64,000 bases of DNA from Bog-756 sp963738545 (GCA_963738545.1 CAVTXA010000008.1:744001-808000), one strand, 5' to 3'; shown: positions 1 to 8,058, numbered from the stretch's first letter. Program-made: numbers and translations. Notes: generated by a model not told the origin, from the letters alone.

Positions 1-2
1 TG

Positions 3-1736
3 TTCCTGGACGCCGACGTGGTGAGGGGGGTCCGCACCGGGATCCGGGGCCGACTCGCCCGTCGGCGCTGGTCGAGGCGGCTGGTGTGGTCGCTCGTGGC
101 CGGTGCGGTCGGCATGGGACTCAGCGCATGGTGGCTCCTGCCGTTCGCCACGGGTCAGGCGTACACCACCAACATGGGCTACACCAAGGTGCTCGGCTTC
201 CCCCATCTGCTCTTCCCGGCCTCGGCCCGATGGGTACTGGCGGCCGATGTCATCGGGCTGGTGGCCATGGTGGTCAGGCGCAACCGGGTGGCCCTGTTCA
301 TCGTCGTGATGGGCGCACTCTCGGCCGCCGCCGTCTGCCTCGATCCCGCCAACAAGCTCTACAACGCCCGTTTCCTGCCCTTCTGGTTCCTCTGCCTCTA
401 CCTCCTGGCCGGCTACGCCTTGGCCGAGGTGGTGTCGGCCGTGGCCCGTCGGGACCGTCGGCGCCGACTGGACCAGTGGGTGTCCGTCGTCCGGGGTCGA
501 CTGGGCGCGGTGCATGAGATCCCCTGGCAGCCCGGGGCCAGGATCAGCCGCTTCCGGCGACCCAGCCCGAGCGGGTTCCCGGCCGGCGCGGTGGTCGGAC
601 CGCTGGTGGCCCTAGCCGCGGCGTGCCTGGTCGTCGTGCCCCCCTTGGCCCTTTCCGCCTCGACGCTGAGCCACGTGGGCGTGACCGTGGGTGCCGACCA
701 GCCCAGCGCCTGGGCGGACTGGAACTACTCGGGGTATGAGCGGAAGCCCGACTATCCCGAGTACCACGCGGTGATCCAGATGATGGCCAAGGTCGGGGCC
801 CAACAGGGATGTGGCCGGGCGATGTGGGAGTACGACCCTTCACTCAACCGGTTCGGCACCACCATGTCGCTGATGCTGCTGCCCTACTGGACCAACGGCT
901 GCGTCGATTCGATGGAGGGCCTGCTGTTCGAGTCCGCCTCCTCCACGCCGTTCCACTTCATCAACCAGAACGAGTTGTCGGTCAATCCGTCCAATGCCGT
1001 GGTCGGTCTGCCCTACGGCGGCCTCAACGTGCCCCTCGGGATCGAGCACCTTCAGCAGATGGGGGTGAGGTACTTCCTGGCCGCCTCGACCACGGTCGAG
1101 ACGGCTGCGGCGGCCGACCCCAGCCTCACCGAGGTGGCATCCAGTGGGCCCTGGCGCACCAGCTACAACGGCGAGGCCCTCGACACCACCTGGAAGGTCT
1201 ACAAAGTGGCCAACTCGTCCCTGGTGCAGCCACTCACCGACCAGCCGGTGGTGTGGAAGGGCGTGTCGCCCACCCAGGCGAGCTGGCTGGCCCCTGCGGT
1301 GAGCTGGTACGACGACCCCAGCCGCTGGAACGTGGTCCCCCTGGCCGACGGCCCGACGGCCTGGCCACGGGTGCCGGTCACCCAGACCCACCCCGAGGCC
1401 GTGCCCGAGCCGGCCACCACGGTGTCCCACGTGGTCCAGACGGATAGCTCCATCTCCTTCCACGTGGATCGGATCGGCACTCCCGTCGAGGTCCGGGTGT
1501 CGTACTTCCCGAACTGGAAGGCCACCGGGGCAGAGGGTCCCTGGCGAGCGGCACCGAACCTGATGGTGGTGGTCCCGACCAGCCACGACGTCACCCTCCA
1601 CTACGGCAGCTCACCAGCCGACGAGATCGGCCAGGCCATCTCGGTGCTCTCCCTCGTGGCCGTGGTGGCACTGGCAGTGCTGGGCCGTCGGGCCAGGCGC
1701 TCGCGGTCATCGGCCGGCGCCGCAGCCGGGCGCTGA
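3..1736 (+). CDS. Large integral membrane protein, 5' end outside the window
   Basis: The frame is open to the left edge, so this is the C-terminal part (about 577 residues) of a longer protein; a GTG at 18 is unlikely to be the true start. Hydrophobic helices lie near residues 25-45, 66-85, 90-108, 115-142 and 193-213, then an extracytoplasmic domain of about 320 residues, then a last helix near 545-560 followed by an Arg-rich cytoplasmic tail. This layout (membrane bundle, soluble domain, closing helix) resembles GT-C-type or YfhO-like membrane proteins linked to cell-envelope glycans in actinobacteria. No catalytic motif is visible because the N-terminal half is missing, so the function is inferred from architecture only. 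The next gene starts 4 bases after the stop, which suggests co-transcription. Confidence 0.7.
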   Translation, partial: FLDADVVRGVRTGIRGRLARRRWSRRLVWSLVAGAVGMGLSAWWLLPFATGQAYTTNMGYTKVLGFPHLLFPASARWVLAADVIGLVAMVVRRNRVALFIVVMGALSAAAVCLDPANKLYNARFLPFWFLCLYLLAGYALAEVVSAVARRDRRRRLDQWVSVVRGRLGAVHEIPWQPGARISRFRRPSPSGFPAGAVVGPLVALAAACLVVVPPLALSASTLSHVGVTVGADQPSAWADWNYSGYERKPDYPEYHAVIQMMAKVGAQQGCGRAMWEYDPSLNRFGTTMSLMLLPYWTNGCVDSMEGLLFESASSTPFHFINQNELSVNPSNAVVGLPYGGLNVPLGIEHLQQMGVRYFLAASTTVETAAAADPSLTEVASSGPWRTSYNGEALDTTWKVYKVANSSLVQPLTDQPVVWKGVSPTQASWLAPAVSWYDDPSRWNVVPLADGPTAWPRVPVTQTHPEAVPEPATTVSHVVQTDSSISFHVDRIGTPVEVRVSYFPNWKATGAEGPWRAAPNLMVVVPTSHDVTLHYGSSPADEIGQAISVLSLVAVVALAVLGRRARRSRSSAGAAAGR

Positions 1737-1740
1737 GCCG

Positions 1741-2382
1741 GTGTCCGGGGTCAGCCAACGCACCCTGGGCATGTTCCCCCTGTCCACGGTCCTCTTCCCC
1801 TGCGCCGGTCTGCCCCTCCACGTGTTCGAGCCCCGCTACCGAGCCCTCATCACCGACTGCCTCGCCCAGGACGGCGAGTTCGGCGTGGTGCTGATCGCCC
1901 GGGGTTCGGAGGTGGGCGGCGGGGACCAGCGGGTCGACGTGGGCACCCTGGCCCGGATCGACCAGGTCGCCGAGCTAGAGGACGGGCGGATGCTGGTGAT
2001 CGCCCGGGGTGTCGACCGGGTCCGGGTGGAGACTTGGCTGGCCGAGAAGCCGTATCCCCGCGCCGTGGTGGAGGCGTTGCCGTTGGCCCGGGGGAGCGAC
2101 CACGACCGGGCCCTGGCCACCGCGGAGGTGTCCGTGCGCCGTCTCCGTTCACTCCTCTCGGAGCTGGGCGACGTACCCGCCCTGCCGCACGACCTCGAGG
2201 TCACCGGGAACAACCAGGAGATCGCCTGGAAGCTCTGTGAACTGGCCCCGCTCAACCTCATGGACCGCCAACAGCTGCTGGCCTCCTCCACGCTCGGCGA
2301 GCAGCTGGCGAGCCTGGAGGACATGTGCCAGGCGCTGTCCGACGACGTGGTGGCCATGTTGGCCGGCGGTTTCGAGGACTGA
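1741..2382 (+). CDS. LON N-terminal-like (substrate-binding) domain protein
   Basis: A 213-residue protein that opens with the typical LON substrate-binding pattern: MFPLSTVLFP near residue 11, then LPLHVFEPRYRALI. It carries no AAA ATPase and no Ser-Lys protease domain, so it is the stand-alone LON domain protein common in bacteria rather than Lon protease itself. Such proteins are thought to bind unfolded protein segments, but their cellular role is poorly known. The GTG at 1741 lies 4 bases behind the preceding stop; an ATG at 1771 that begins exactly at the conserved MFPL motif is a credible alternative. It ends just before a convergent amidase gene. Confidence 0.85.
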   Translation: MSGVSQRTLGMFPLSTVLFPCAGLPLHVFEPRYRALITDCLAQDGEFGVVLIARGSEVGGGDQRVDVGTLARIDQVAELEDGRMLVIARGVDRVRVETWLAEKPYPRAVVEALPLARGSDHDRALATAEVSVRRLRSLLSELGDVPALPHDLEVTGNNQEIAWKLCELAPLNLMDRQQLLASSTLGEQLASLEDMCQALSDDVVAMLAGGFED

Positions 2383-2415
2383 GGTCGGTCGGACCTCGTC
2401 CCGCCGATGCGTCGA

Positions 2416-4050
2416 TCAGGGCGCCTGTTGGGCCTCGAGGAAGGCGGTGAGGCCGTCGGCCAGTCCCTGGGCGGCCTGTTGGCGCCACTGCGGGCTCTCC
2501 GTCAGGGCCGCATCCACCGGATTCTGCATGTTGGCGCACTCGATCAGCACCTTGGGCACGGTGGTCAGGTTCAGGCCGCCAAGATTGTTCCGCTGGTCGA
2601 TCCCGTTCGCACCCGAGTAGTCGGACGCCGGCTCGCCGGTGTCGGCGGCGAAGGCGGTCCGGATCTCGCCGGCCAACTGGGCCGACGCCGGGACCACCGC
2701 CGTGTTGTTGCTGATGGGACTGACCACGGGGGACGGCTCGATGACATCGAAGCCCCGACCTGATACCGGACCCCCGTCGGCGTGGATGGAGATGGCGGCA
2801 TCGGCTCCGACGGCATTCCCGATGGCGGCCCGGACGTTCACGCAGGGACCCACCCCGGTGTCGTCCACCCTTGTCATCACCACGGTGGCCCCCTCGGCCT
2901 CGAGCAGCGCCTCGAGGCGGGAGGCCACGTCGAAGTTGAACGAGTGCTCGGCATAGCCCGACGCCGTCTCGGTTCCCACGGTGTCACAGGACTCGGTGAT
3001 GTTGCCGCCGTCGATGGGCTGGGCGATGACGTCGGCCGCTCCGGCGTTACCCCCGTTGTGCCCCGGATCGATGGCCACGACCTCTCCCACCATGGGCGGG
3101 ACGTAGACGGATCCGTAAAACGGGGCTCCTCCGAAGGCGTACACCCCGCCGTTCGATGAGACGATCCGGTAGCCGGAACCCCCCGTGGCCATCCCGACGG
3201 CGGCCCGCCCGAGCTGTCCGGTCGCCGCTCCCTCGAAGGGGATCCCGAAGCTGAACAGTCCGCCGTCCGAGGCCACCAGCCAGTACCCGCCCCCGCCCGG
3301 TGCGACGGCCATGCCCACGACCGGTCGGTTGAGGTGCATCGAGCCCGTCGACCCGTAGAACGAGGCCACACCGAAGGTGAAGACCCCGCCGTCCGAGGCC
3401 ACCAGCCAGTACCCGCCCCCGCCGGAGGTGGCGGCCATGCCCACGACCGGTCGGTTGAGGCGCATCGAGCCCGTCGACCCGTAGAACGAGGCGTCACCGA
3501 AGGCGAAGACCCCGCCGTCCGAGGCCACCAGCCAGTACCCGCCCCCGTCCGGGGTGGCGGCCATGCCCACGATGGGCTGGTTCAGGTGCTGGCCACCCAT
3601 GGAGCCGAAGAAGTGGGCGTCGCCGAAGGCGAAGACCCCGCCGTCGGAGGCCACCAGCCAGTACCCGCCCCCGTCCGGAGCGGAGGCCGCCCCCACGACC
3701 GGTCGGGCCAGGGTCAGGGCGCCGGCCGAGCCGTAGAAGGGGGCGTCGAACGAGAACACCCCACCGTCAGAGGCCACCACCCAGTACCCACCGGTCCTCG
3801 GGTCCGTGGTCAGGGCCACGATCAGGTGGGCGCTGGTGGGCTCGCCCGGCACGGCCACGCCGGGGCCGATCCCGGCCGACGCCGCCGGGAGGGCGGCCCG
3901 GGTCGACGGGGCCGCCGCACCCCTGCTGGCTCCCGGCAACCACGCCAGCAGCGCCGCGCACAGGACCGCCGCGCCCACCCGTCCCACCGTCCTGGGATGC
4001 CACCGCTGCGAGCTCGTCCCCACCGGGCGATCTTCGCACACCGCTCCCAC
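2416..4050 (-). CDS. Secreted N-acetylmuramoyl-L-alanine amidase (Amidase_3) with N-terminal repeat array
   Basis: A 544-residue exported cell-wall hydrolase. Residues 24-47 form a signal peptide with a basic start. Residues 75-325 hold six repeats of about 42 residues built on GGYWLVASDGGVF, followed by FG, an aromatic FYGS and PVVGMA. The C-terminal 215 residues are an Amidase_3 zinc hydrolase that would cut the MurNAc-L-Ala bond: IDPGHNG (first His), the Glu of YAEHSFNFDVA, SIHAD (second His) and the late LIECANMQNP (catalytic Glu) are all present. The repeats probably fold as a beta-propeller-like module that binds wall polymer or protein; this is inference. The GTG at 4050 is used; a GTG ten codons in is an alternative. 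It diverges from manB and may act in daughter-cell separation or wall turnover. Confidence 0.88.
   Translation of the reverse strand: MGAVCEDRPVGTSSQRWHPRTVGRVGAAVLCAALLAWLPGASRGAAAPSTRAALPAASAGIGPGVAVPGEPTSAHLIVALTTDPRTGGYWVVASDGGVFSFDAPFYGSAGALTLARPVVGAASAPDGGGYWLVASDGGVFAFGDAHFFGSMGGQHLNQPIVGMAATPDGGGYWLVASDGGVFAFGDASFYGSTGSMRLNRPVVGMAATSGGGGYWLVASDGGVFTFGVASFYGSTGSMHLNRPVVGMAVAPGGGGYWLVASDGGLFSFGIPFEGAATGQLGRAAVGMATGGSGYRIVSSNGGVYAFGGAPFYGSVYVPPMVGEVVAIDPGHNGGNAGAADVIAQPIDGGNITESCDTVGTETASGYAEHSFNFDVASRLEALLEAEGATVVMTRVDDTGVGPCVNVRAAIGNAVGADAAISIHADGGPVSGRGFDVIEPSPVVSPISNNTAVVPASAQLAGEIRTAFAADTGEPASDYSGANGIDQRNNLGGLNLTTVPKVLIECANMQNPVDAALTESPQWRQQAAQGLADGLTAFLEAQQAP
3110..3835 (-). repeat. 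Tandem protein-coding repeat inside the amidase, period 126 bp
   Basis: The codons for GGYWLVASDGGVF recur with exact 126-base spacing: the same GGCC landmark falls at 3271, 3397, 3523 and 3649, then at 3772 (123 bases). The middle copies are nearly identical at DNA level, which points to recent duplication or gene conversion, while the outer copies are diverged. Confidence 0.9.
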
Positions 4051-4097
4051 CAGGCCCGGGCCGGTCCCGCGGCTTCGAAGGCCCCGGACAGCCTGGC

Positions 4098-4103
4098 TAG
4101 GAT
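4098..4103 (+). promoter_or_regulatory. -10 box TAGGAT of manB, leaderless type
   Basis: TAGGAT ends 9 bases before the manB ATG at 4113. There is no room for a Shine-Dalgarno site, so the transcript probably starts at or next to the start codon. Confidence 0.5.
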
Positions 4104-4112
4104 GGCCCGGCC

Positions 4113-5504
4113 ATGGTCAGCCTCTCCAACGTCATCAAGGCGTACGACATCCGGGGTGTGGTGCCCGACGAGCTGAACGCCGACCAGTTCCGCGCCATCG
4201 GCGTGGCCGTGGCCCGGTTCACCGGGGCGCCGAAGATCCTGGTGGCCAGGGACATGCGGGAGTCCGGGGTGGAGCTGTCGAAGGCCTTCGCCGACGGGGT
4301 CCGCTCCGAAGGGGTCACCGTGGTCGATCTCGGACTGGCCTCCACCGACCTCCTCTACTTCGCCGCGGGAAGCCTCGACGCCCCGGGAGCCATGTTCACC
4401 GCGTCCCACAATCCGGCCAAGTACAACGGACTCAAGCTGTGCCAGTCGGGGGCCAGGCCGATCGGGAGGGACACCGGACTGGCGGCGATCCAGGCCACCG
4501 CCGAGGCCCTCCTCGACGAATGGGGAGCCGATGGGCCGCCGGCCATCGACCCCGAGACGCTGGCGCCCCTCGAGGAGCGATCGGTTCTCGAGGCCTATGC
4601 CGACCACGTGCGGTCCTTCGTCGATCGCGACTCCCTCCGTCCCCTCCGGGTGGTGGCCGACACCGCCAACGGGATGGGCGGCCTGGTGGCCCCGAAGGTC
4701 TTCGAAGGGCTCCCCTTCGAGGTCGACATCCTCTTCCCCGAGCTCGATGGGAACTTCCCCAACCATCCCGCCGACCCCATCCAGCCCGAGAACCTGGTCT
4801 CGCTGAAGGCGGCGGTCCTGGCGGCCGGGGCCGACGTCGGCCTGGCCTTCGACGGTGATGCCGACCGGGTCTTCCTGGTGGACGAGAAGGCGGAGCCGGT
4901 CTCGGGCTCGCTCACGACCGCGCTCGTGGCGTCGTCCATGCTGGACAAGCACCCTGGCGCCACGATCCTCTACAACTGCATCTGCTCCCGCGTCGTGCCC
5001 GAGGTCATCGCCGAGAAGGGCGGGGTCGGCGTGAGGACCAAGGTCGGCCACAGCTTCATCAAACAGGTCATGGCCGAGACGGGCGCCGTCTTCGGCGGCG
5101 AGCACTCGGGCCACTACTACTTCCGGGACAACTATCGGGCCGACTCGGGCATCATCGCCGCCATGGTGGTCCTCGAGCTGCTCAGCGTGACCGGACGACC
5201 CCTCTCCGAGCTGCTCGAGCCGTTCAAGCGCTACGCCGCCTCAGGGGAGATCAACACCGTCGTCGACGATCCCGCCGGGGCGGTCGAGCTCATGGCCACC
5301 GAGGTGCAAGCGGCCGGTGGGGAGCTGGGCACCGCGGACCGGCTGGACGGCCTGACCGTCGACCGGGGGGACTGGTGGTACAACCTGCGACCCTCGAACA
5401 CCGAGCCCCTGCTCCGTCTCAATGTGGAGGCGCCCGATGCGGCCGCCTGTGCCCTCCGGGTCGCCGAGGTCCAGGCCGACATCGCCAGGCTCCTCGGGTC
5501 TTGA
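4113..5504 (+). CDS. manB: Phosphomannomutase/phosphoglucomutase
   Basis: A 463-residue alpha-D-phosphohexomutase, of normal family length, interconverting hexose 6- and 1-phosphates (mannose and/or glucose) for nucleotide-sugar and cell-envelope glycan synthesis. All four signature loops are present: the phosphoserine loop TASHNP (Ser98), the metal loop DGDADR near 246-251, the sugar-specificity loop GGEHSGHYYF near 328-337, and the phosphate loop RPSNTEP near 425. The GEHSG form of the sugar loop is typical of dual-specificity PMM/PGM enzymes, so preference cannot be fixed from sequence alone. It is followed by a Trm112-like gene and a SIS-domain isomerase, as in other actinobacteria, forming a fructose-6-P to mannose-1-P route. 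A -10-like TAGGAT just upstream suggests a leaderless mRNA. Confidence 0.95.
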   Translation: MVSLSNVIKAYDIRGVVPDELNADQFRAIGVAVARFTGAPKILVARDMRESGVELSKAFADGVRSEGVTVVDLGLASTDLLYFAAGSLDAPGAMFTASHNPAKYNGLKLCQSGARPIGRDTGLAAIQATAEALLDEWGADGPPAIDPETLAPLEERSVLEAYADHVRSFVDRDSLRPLRVVADTANGMGGLVAPKVFEGLPFEVDILFPELDGNFPNHPADPIQPENLVSLKAAVLAAGADVGLAFDGDADRVFLVDEKAEPVSGSLTTALVASSMLDKHPGATILYNCICSRVVPEVIAEKGGVGVRTKVGHSFIKQVMAETGAVFGGEHSGHYYFRDNYRADSGIIAAMVVLELLSVTGRPLSELLEPFKRYAASGEINTVVDDPAGAVELMATEVQAAGGELGTADRLDGLTVDRGDWWYNLRPSNTEPLLRLNVEAPDAAACALRVAEVQADIARLLGS

Positions 5505-5530
5505 CCGTGGGCCCTGGACACTCGCTTGCC

Positions 5531-5548
5531 ATGACGATGACGATGACG
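5531..5548 (+). repeat. ATGACG short tandem repeat (three units)
   Basis: Three perfect copies of the hexamer ATGACG lie in the 154-base gap between manB and the Trm112-like gene. No reading frame supported by flanking genes uses it. A curiosity without assigned role. Confidence 0.5.
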
Positions 5549-5658
5549 CAACCGGAGAGGGCCACCGTCGCCAACCGTCGACCCCGGGCCGCCACCAGGG
5601 GGCTGGCGACCCGACACCACGTTCCAGCCAGACACCAACGACCAGAGGGAAAGGCCAC

Positions 5659-5904
5659 ATGACACTCGACACGCTCCTGATCGACGTGCTGGCGTGCCCG
5701 GAGGACAAAGGGCCGCTGCTGTACTTCGCCGACGAGGATCTGCTCTACAACCCTCGCCTCCATCGCAGCTACGAGGTGCGTGACGGCATTCCGGTCATGT
5801 TGATCGACGAGGCGACGGCGGTGGACGAGGCCGAGCACGATCGACTGACGGCCAAAGCCGATGCCGGCGGCGCCGTGTCCACCGGCGGCACCCCCGCCCC
5901 GTGA
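5659..5904 (+). CDS. Trm112 family protein
   Basis: An 81-residue protein with the Trm112 pattern: LACPEDKGPLLYF near the start, LYNPRLHRSYEVRDGIPVML in the middle and an acidic tail. Trm112-like proteins are small zinc-ribbon partners; in eukaryotes and archaea they activate methyltransferases, while the bacterial role (E. coli YcaR) is unresolved. The ATG at 5659 is chosen because GAGGGAAAGG lies just upstream and the family starts here; the frame is open further upstream without homology. The stop overlaps the next start (GTGA), so it is translationally coupled to the isomerase. The same order is known from other actinobacteria next to mannose-pathway genes. Confidence 0.88.
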   Translation: MTLDTLLIDVLACPEDKGPLLYFADEDLLYNPRLHRSYEVRDGIPVMLIDEATAVDEAEHDRLTAKADAGGAVSTGGTPAP

Positions 5905-6980
5905 CCGTGCGTGACGGCGCACCGCCGTCGGCCCATCCCTCGCCGCTGGAGGTCGACACGCTGGACATGTGGTCGGCCACGGCCGGTCTCCCCGAGCAGG
6001 TGGAGGCGGCCGTCTCGGCCTCCCGGGGGCTGACCGCACTTCCCCAGCACGACCGGGTGGAGAACGTCGTCGTGCTGGGCATGGGAGGTAGTGGCATCGC
6101 CGGCGATGTCCTGGTGGCCACGGCGGCTCCGTTCATGGCGGTCCCCGTGACCGTGGTGAAGGGCTACGAGCCCCCCGACTTCGTGGGCACTGGCTCGCTG
6201 GTGTTCGCCATGTCGTTCTCCGGGAACACCGAAGAGACCCTGGAAGCCGCGGCCGGTGCCTATGAGGCCGGGGCCTCCCTCGTCGTCGTGTCGGGTGGGG
6301 GCACCCTCGTCAACCTGGCCGGCGAGTGGGACGTACCGGTCGTGCCGGTCCCCTCGGGCATCCCCCAGCCCCGGGCCGCGCTCGGTGCCATGGCCATTCC
6401 TCCCCTGGTGCTGCTGGAGGAGATCGGCCTCTTCCCCGGGGCGACGCAGTGGGTCGACCAGGCCGTGGAGCAGCTCCGGCTCCGCCGCGATGAGCTGGTT
6501 CGGCCCGGCAGCCGGGCCGAGGACCTGGCCCGACGGATCGGTCGCACCATCCCCCTCATCCACAGCTCGGGGGACCTGGGCGGTGCGGCGGCCCTGCGGT
6601 GGAAGGCGCAGATCAACGAGAACGCCAAGTGTCCGGCCTTCTTCAACGTCTATCCCGAGCTCTGCCACAACGAACTGGCCGGATGGGGCCAGCACGGCGA
6701 CGCCACCCGGCAGCTGATCACGCTGGTCAATCTCCGCCACGACGCCGAGCATCCCCAGGTCAGCCGGCGGTTTGACCTGGTGGAGGACGTGCTGCGCGAA
6801 GTGGTGGCCGACGTGATCGAGGTACGGGCCTCGGGGGAGGGCGACCTGGCCCAGCTGCTTGATCTGGCGCTGATCGGCGATTTCGTCTCCCTCCACCTGG
6901 CCGGTAACGAGGGGATCGATCCCGGTCCCATCCCCGTGCTGGACGAGTTGAAACAGCAGCTCAAACAGGGCGCCGACTGA
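5901..6980 (+). CDS. Bifunctional phosphoglucose/phosphomannose isomerase-like protein (SIS domains)
   Basis: A 359-residue double-SIS protein. The first SIS domain carries GMGGSGIAGDV near residue 56 and FSGNTEETL near 110, the sugar-phosphate binding loops; the second half contains NENAKCPAFFNVYPELCHNE, a pattern found in the PGI/PMI family described first in archaea. The likely reaction is isomerisation of fructose 6-phosphate to glucose 6- or mannose 6-phosphate. In mycobacteria the corresponding gene near manB lacks a proven activity, so the precise substrate is uncertain. It starts with GTG overlapping the Trm112 stop and ends the operon; the following 570 bases are intergenic. Confidence 0.85.
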   Translation: MTVRDGAPPSAHPSPLEVDTLDMWSATAGLPEQVEAAVSASRGLTALPQHDRVENVVVLGMGGSGIAGDVLVATAAPFMAVPVTVVKGYEPPDFVGTGSLVFAMSFSGNTEETLEAAAGAYEAGASLVVVSGGGTLVNLAGEWDVPVVPVPSGIPQPRAALGAMAIPPLVLLEEIGLFPGATQWVDQAVEQLRLRRDELVRPGSRAEDLARRIGRTIPLIHSSGDLGGAAALRWKAQINENAKCPAFFNVYPELCHNELAGWGQHGDATRQLITLVNLRHDAEHPQVSRRFDLVEDVLREVVADVIEVRASGEGDLAQLLDLALIGDFVSLHLAGNEGIDPGPIPVLDELKQQLKQGAD

Positions 6981-7003
6981 ACCAGGGGGAGCCGGGCCGA
7001 CGG

Positions 7004-7009
7004 TACGGT
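7004..7009 (+). promoter_or_regulatory. -10-like box TACGGT before a 16-codon ORF
   Basis: TACGGT ends 6 bases before an ATG at 7016, the same geometry as the leaderless promoters of the window. Confidence 0.35.
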
Positions 7010-7015
7010 GAGGGC

Positions 7016-7066
7016 ATGCTCCCCGTCGGACACCCGTGCTCACGCCGGGCAAAAAAACGGTCCTGA
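7016..7066 (+). CDS. Possible leaderless 16-residue peptide
   Basis: The ORF reads MLPVGHPCSRRAKKRS and stops at a TGA at 7064-7066. It is supported only by its position behind a -10-like box and by its basic C-terminus; no homology can be claimed. It may be a regulatory leader or chance. A perfect dyad begins inside its stop region. Confidence 0.2.
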   Translation: MLPVGHPCSRRAKKRS

Positions 7067-7079
7067 ACTGGTAGTTCAG
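7063..7079 (+). promoter_or_regulatory. Perfect dyad CTGAAC-N5-GTTCAG
   Basis: A 6-bp perfect inverted repeat with a 5-base spacer. TGAACTG recurs at 7140-7146, upstream of the candidate raiA RNA promoter, so this could be an operator or a small hairpin. No regulator is identifiable. Confidence 0.35.
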
Positions 7080-7160
7080 TCCCGCCGTGCCGGACGGGCC
7101 TGTCGGTTGCCGCTCCATGACGAACGCGTGACGACATCGTGAACTGACGGGTCGGACCCC

Positions 7161-7188
7161 TGGTTTTCGGTCCGGAGAGGCGTACACT
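7161..7188 (+). promoter_or_regulatory. Promoter of the structured RNA/hpf transcript
   Basis: TGGTTT at 7161-7166 and TACACT at 7183-7188 are spaced by 16 bases. Transcription would start near 7195, right before the closing helix of the structured RNA. Confidence 0.5.
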
Positions 7189-7194
7189 TCAGTG

Positions 7195-7435
7195 GTGAGC
7201 TGCGTGCGGGTCTGTGGTTGCAAGTCGAAGCCAGTCGCAGGCAAAACGACCCACGTAAGGCAACTCGTGGTTGCTGAGCATGGTGCGGCTTAGGAGTAAG
7301 ACCTGCCCGTGGCGTCCCCGGCTGTCGGGGGCGGGCGGAGAGGGGAGGACGCGGCCAATCTACGTCTCCGAAGGGTTCCCGACCGGTGACGGTCGCTGCC
7401 GCCGGAGCCGGGCCGCCACGCCCCCCGCAGGCGAG
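7195..7435 (+). ncRNA. Candidate raiA-motif structured RNA upstream of hpf
   Basis: The leader between the promoter near 7183 and the hpf start folds well by eye. A long-range closing helix pairs TGCGGG (7205-7210) with CCCGCA (7424-7429) and continues with TGTGG (7213-7217) against CCACG (7416-7420). Inside lie GCAAC-N5-GTTGC (7260-7274), CTTA-GGAG-TAAG (7289-7300), CCCCG-N5-CGGGG (7316-7330) and CGACCG-GTGA-CGGTCG (7380-7395), the last a perfect stem with a GNRA-type tetraloop. Known biology: the raiA motif is a conserved RNA of about this size found upstream of raiA/hpf genes in Firmicutes and Actinobacteria. Size, position and complexity agree; I have not compared it with the covariance model, so the name is an inference. 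The RNA ends about 120 bases before hpf. Confidence 0.65.
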
Positions 7436-7554
7436 TGTGGGGTCAAAGACCAGGTCAGCCGCCCGCAGCTCACGTCATCATCCCGACGACCGATCAGGAG
7501 GACCGGCCGAGTACCGAGGTAATTCCCGAACACCGCAACCATGGAGGCGAGCAA

Positions 7555-7920
7555 GTGGACGTTGTCATTGCCTATGGCAGAAGGATTGTGTCGGACGAAG
7601 TGAGAGCCCTCACCAAGGAGAAGGTCGGCCGGTTGGGCCACCTGTGCCCTGGCCTCGAGCGGGCCGAGGTCCACTTCTCCGAGGAGCACAATCCTCGGAT
7701 CGCCGATCGGGAACGGTGCGAGGTGATCATCATCGGACACGGCCGGACCATCCGGGCCCGGGCCGCCGCTCCAGGGCCCATGGTGGCGGTGGACCTGGTC
7801 GTGGAGAAGTTGGAGCACCAACTGGAGAAGACCAAGGGCCGGCTGGTCGCCCGGACCCATCCGCGCCGCCGTCCGGCCAACTCGGTGTTCATCCTGCGGG
7901 AGCGGGTGCGCACCGCCTGA
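7555..7920 (+). CDS. hpf: Ribosome hibernation promoting factor (HPF/RaiA), short form
   Basis: A 121-residue protein of the HPF/YfiA family, which binds the 30S decoding region and silences ribosomes in stationary phase or stress. It starts VDVVIAYGRRIVSDEVRALT, the usual first beta strand and helix, with the second strand pair AEVHFSEEHNPR and CEVIIIGHGRTIRARA. It ends soon after the Lys/Arg-rich helix and lacks the C-terminal dimerisation domain of long HPF, so it would not by itself make 100S dimers by the long-HPF route. The GTG at 7555 is chosen because GGAGGCGAG lies 4-12 bases upstream; the frame is open farther upstream without homology. It follows the structured RNA and precedes secA, as is common in actinobacteria. 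Confidence 0.85.
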   Translation: MDVVIAYGRRIVSDEVRALTKEKVGRLGHLCPGLERAEVHFSEEHNPRIADRERCEVIIIGHGRTIRARAAAPGPMVAVDLVVEKLEHQLEKTKGRLVARTHPRRRPANSVFILRERVRTA

Positions 7921-8043
7921 GGGGCGCAGGCGCCGACGCTTGGGTCGCTCCAGCCCGGACGGGTCGGCCCCACAGGAGCCACCGGACAGAGCCGGTCAAC
8001 TCCGCCGCCCGGGGAAACGACCAGAAACGCAGACGTGCGACGG

Positions 8044-8049
8044 TAGAGT
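8044..8049 (+). promoter_or_regulatory. -10-like TAGAGT upstream of secA
   Basis: TAGAGT ends 9 bases before the secA ATG at 8059; there is no clear Shine-Dalgarno sequence, so secA may also be read from a leaderless transcript. Confidence 0.4.
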
Positions 8050-8058
8050 GAGTGACCC

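Noticed and set aside
7195..7435. tmRNA (ssrA), because GCAGGCAA and ACGTAAG recall part of mycobacterial tmRNA
   Set aside because: No tRNA-like end with TTCGA-type T-arm and CCA, and no tag-coding frame ending in Ala-Ala; the position before hpf fits the raiA motif better.
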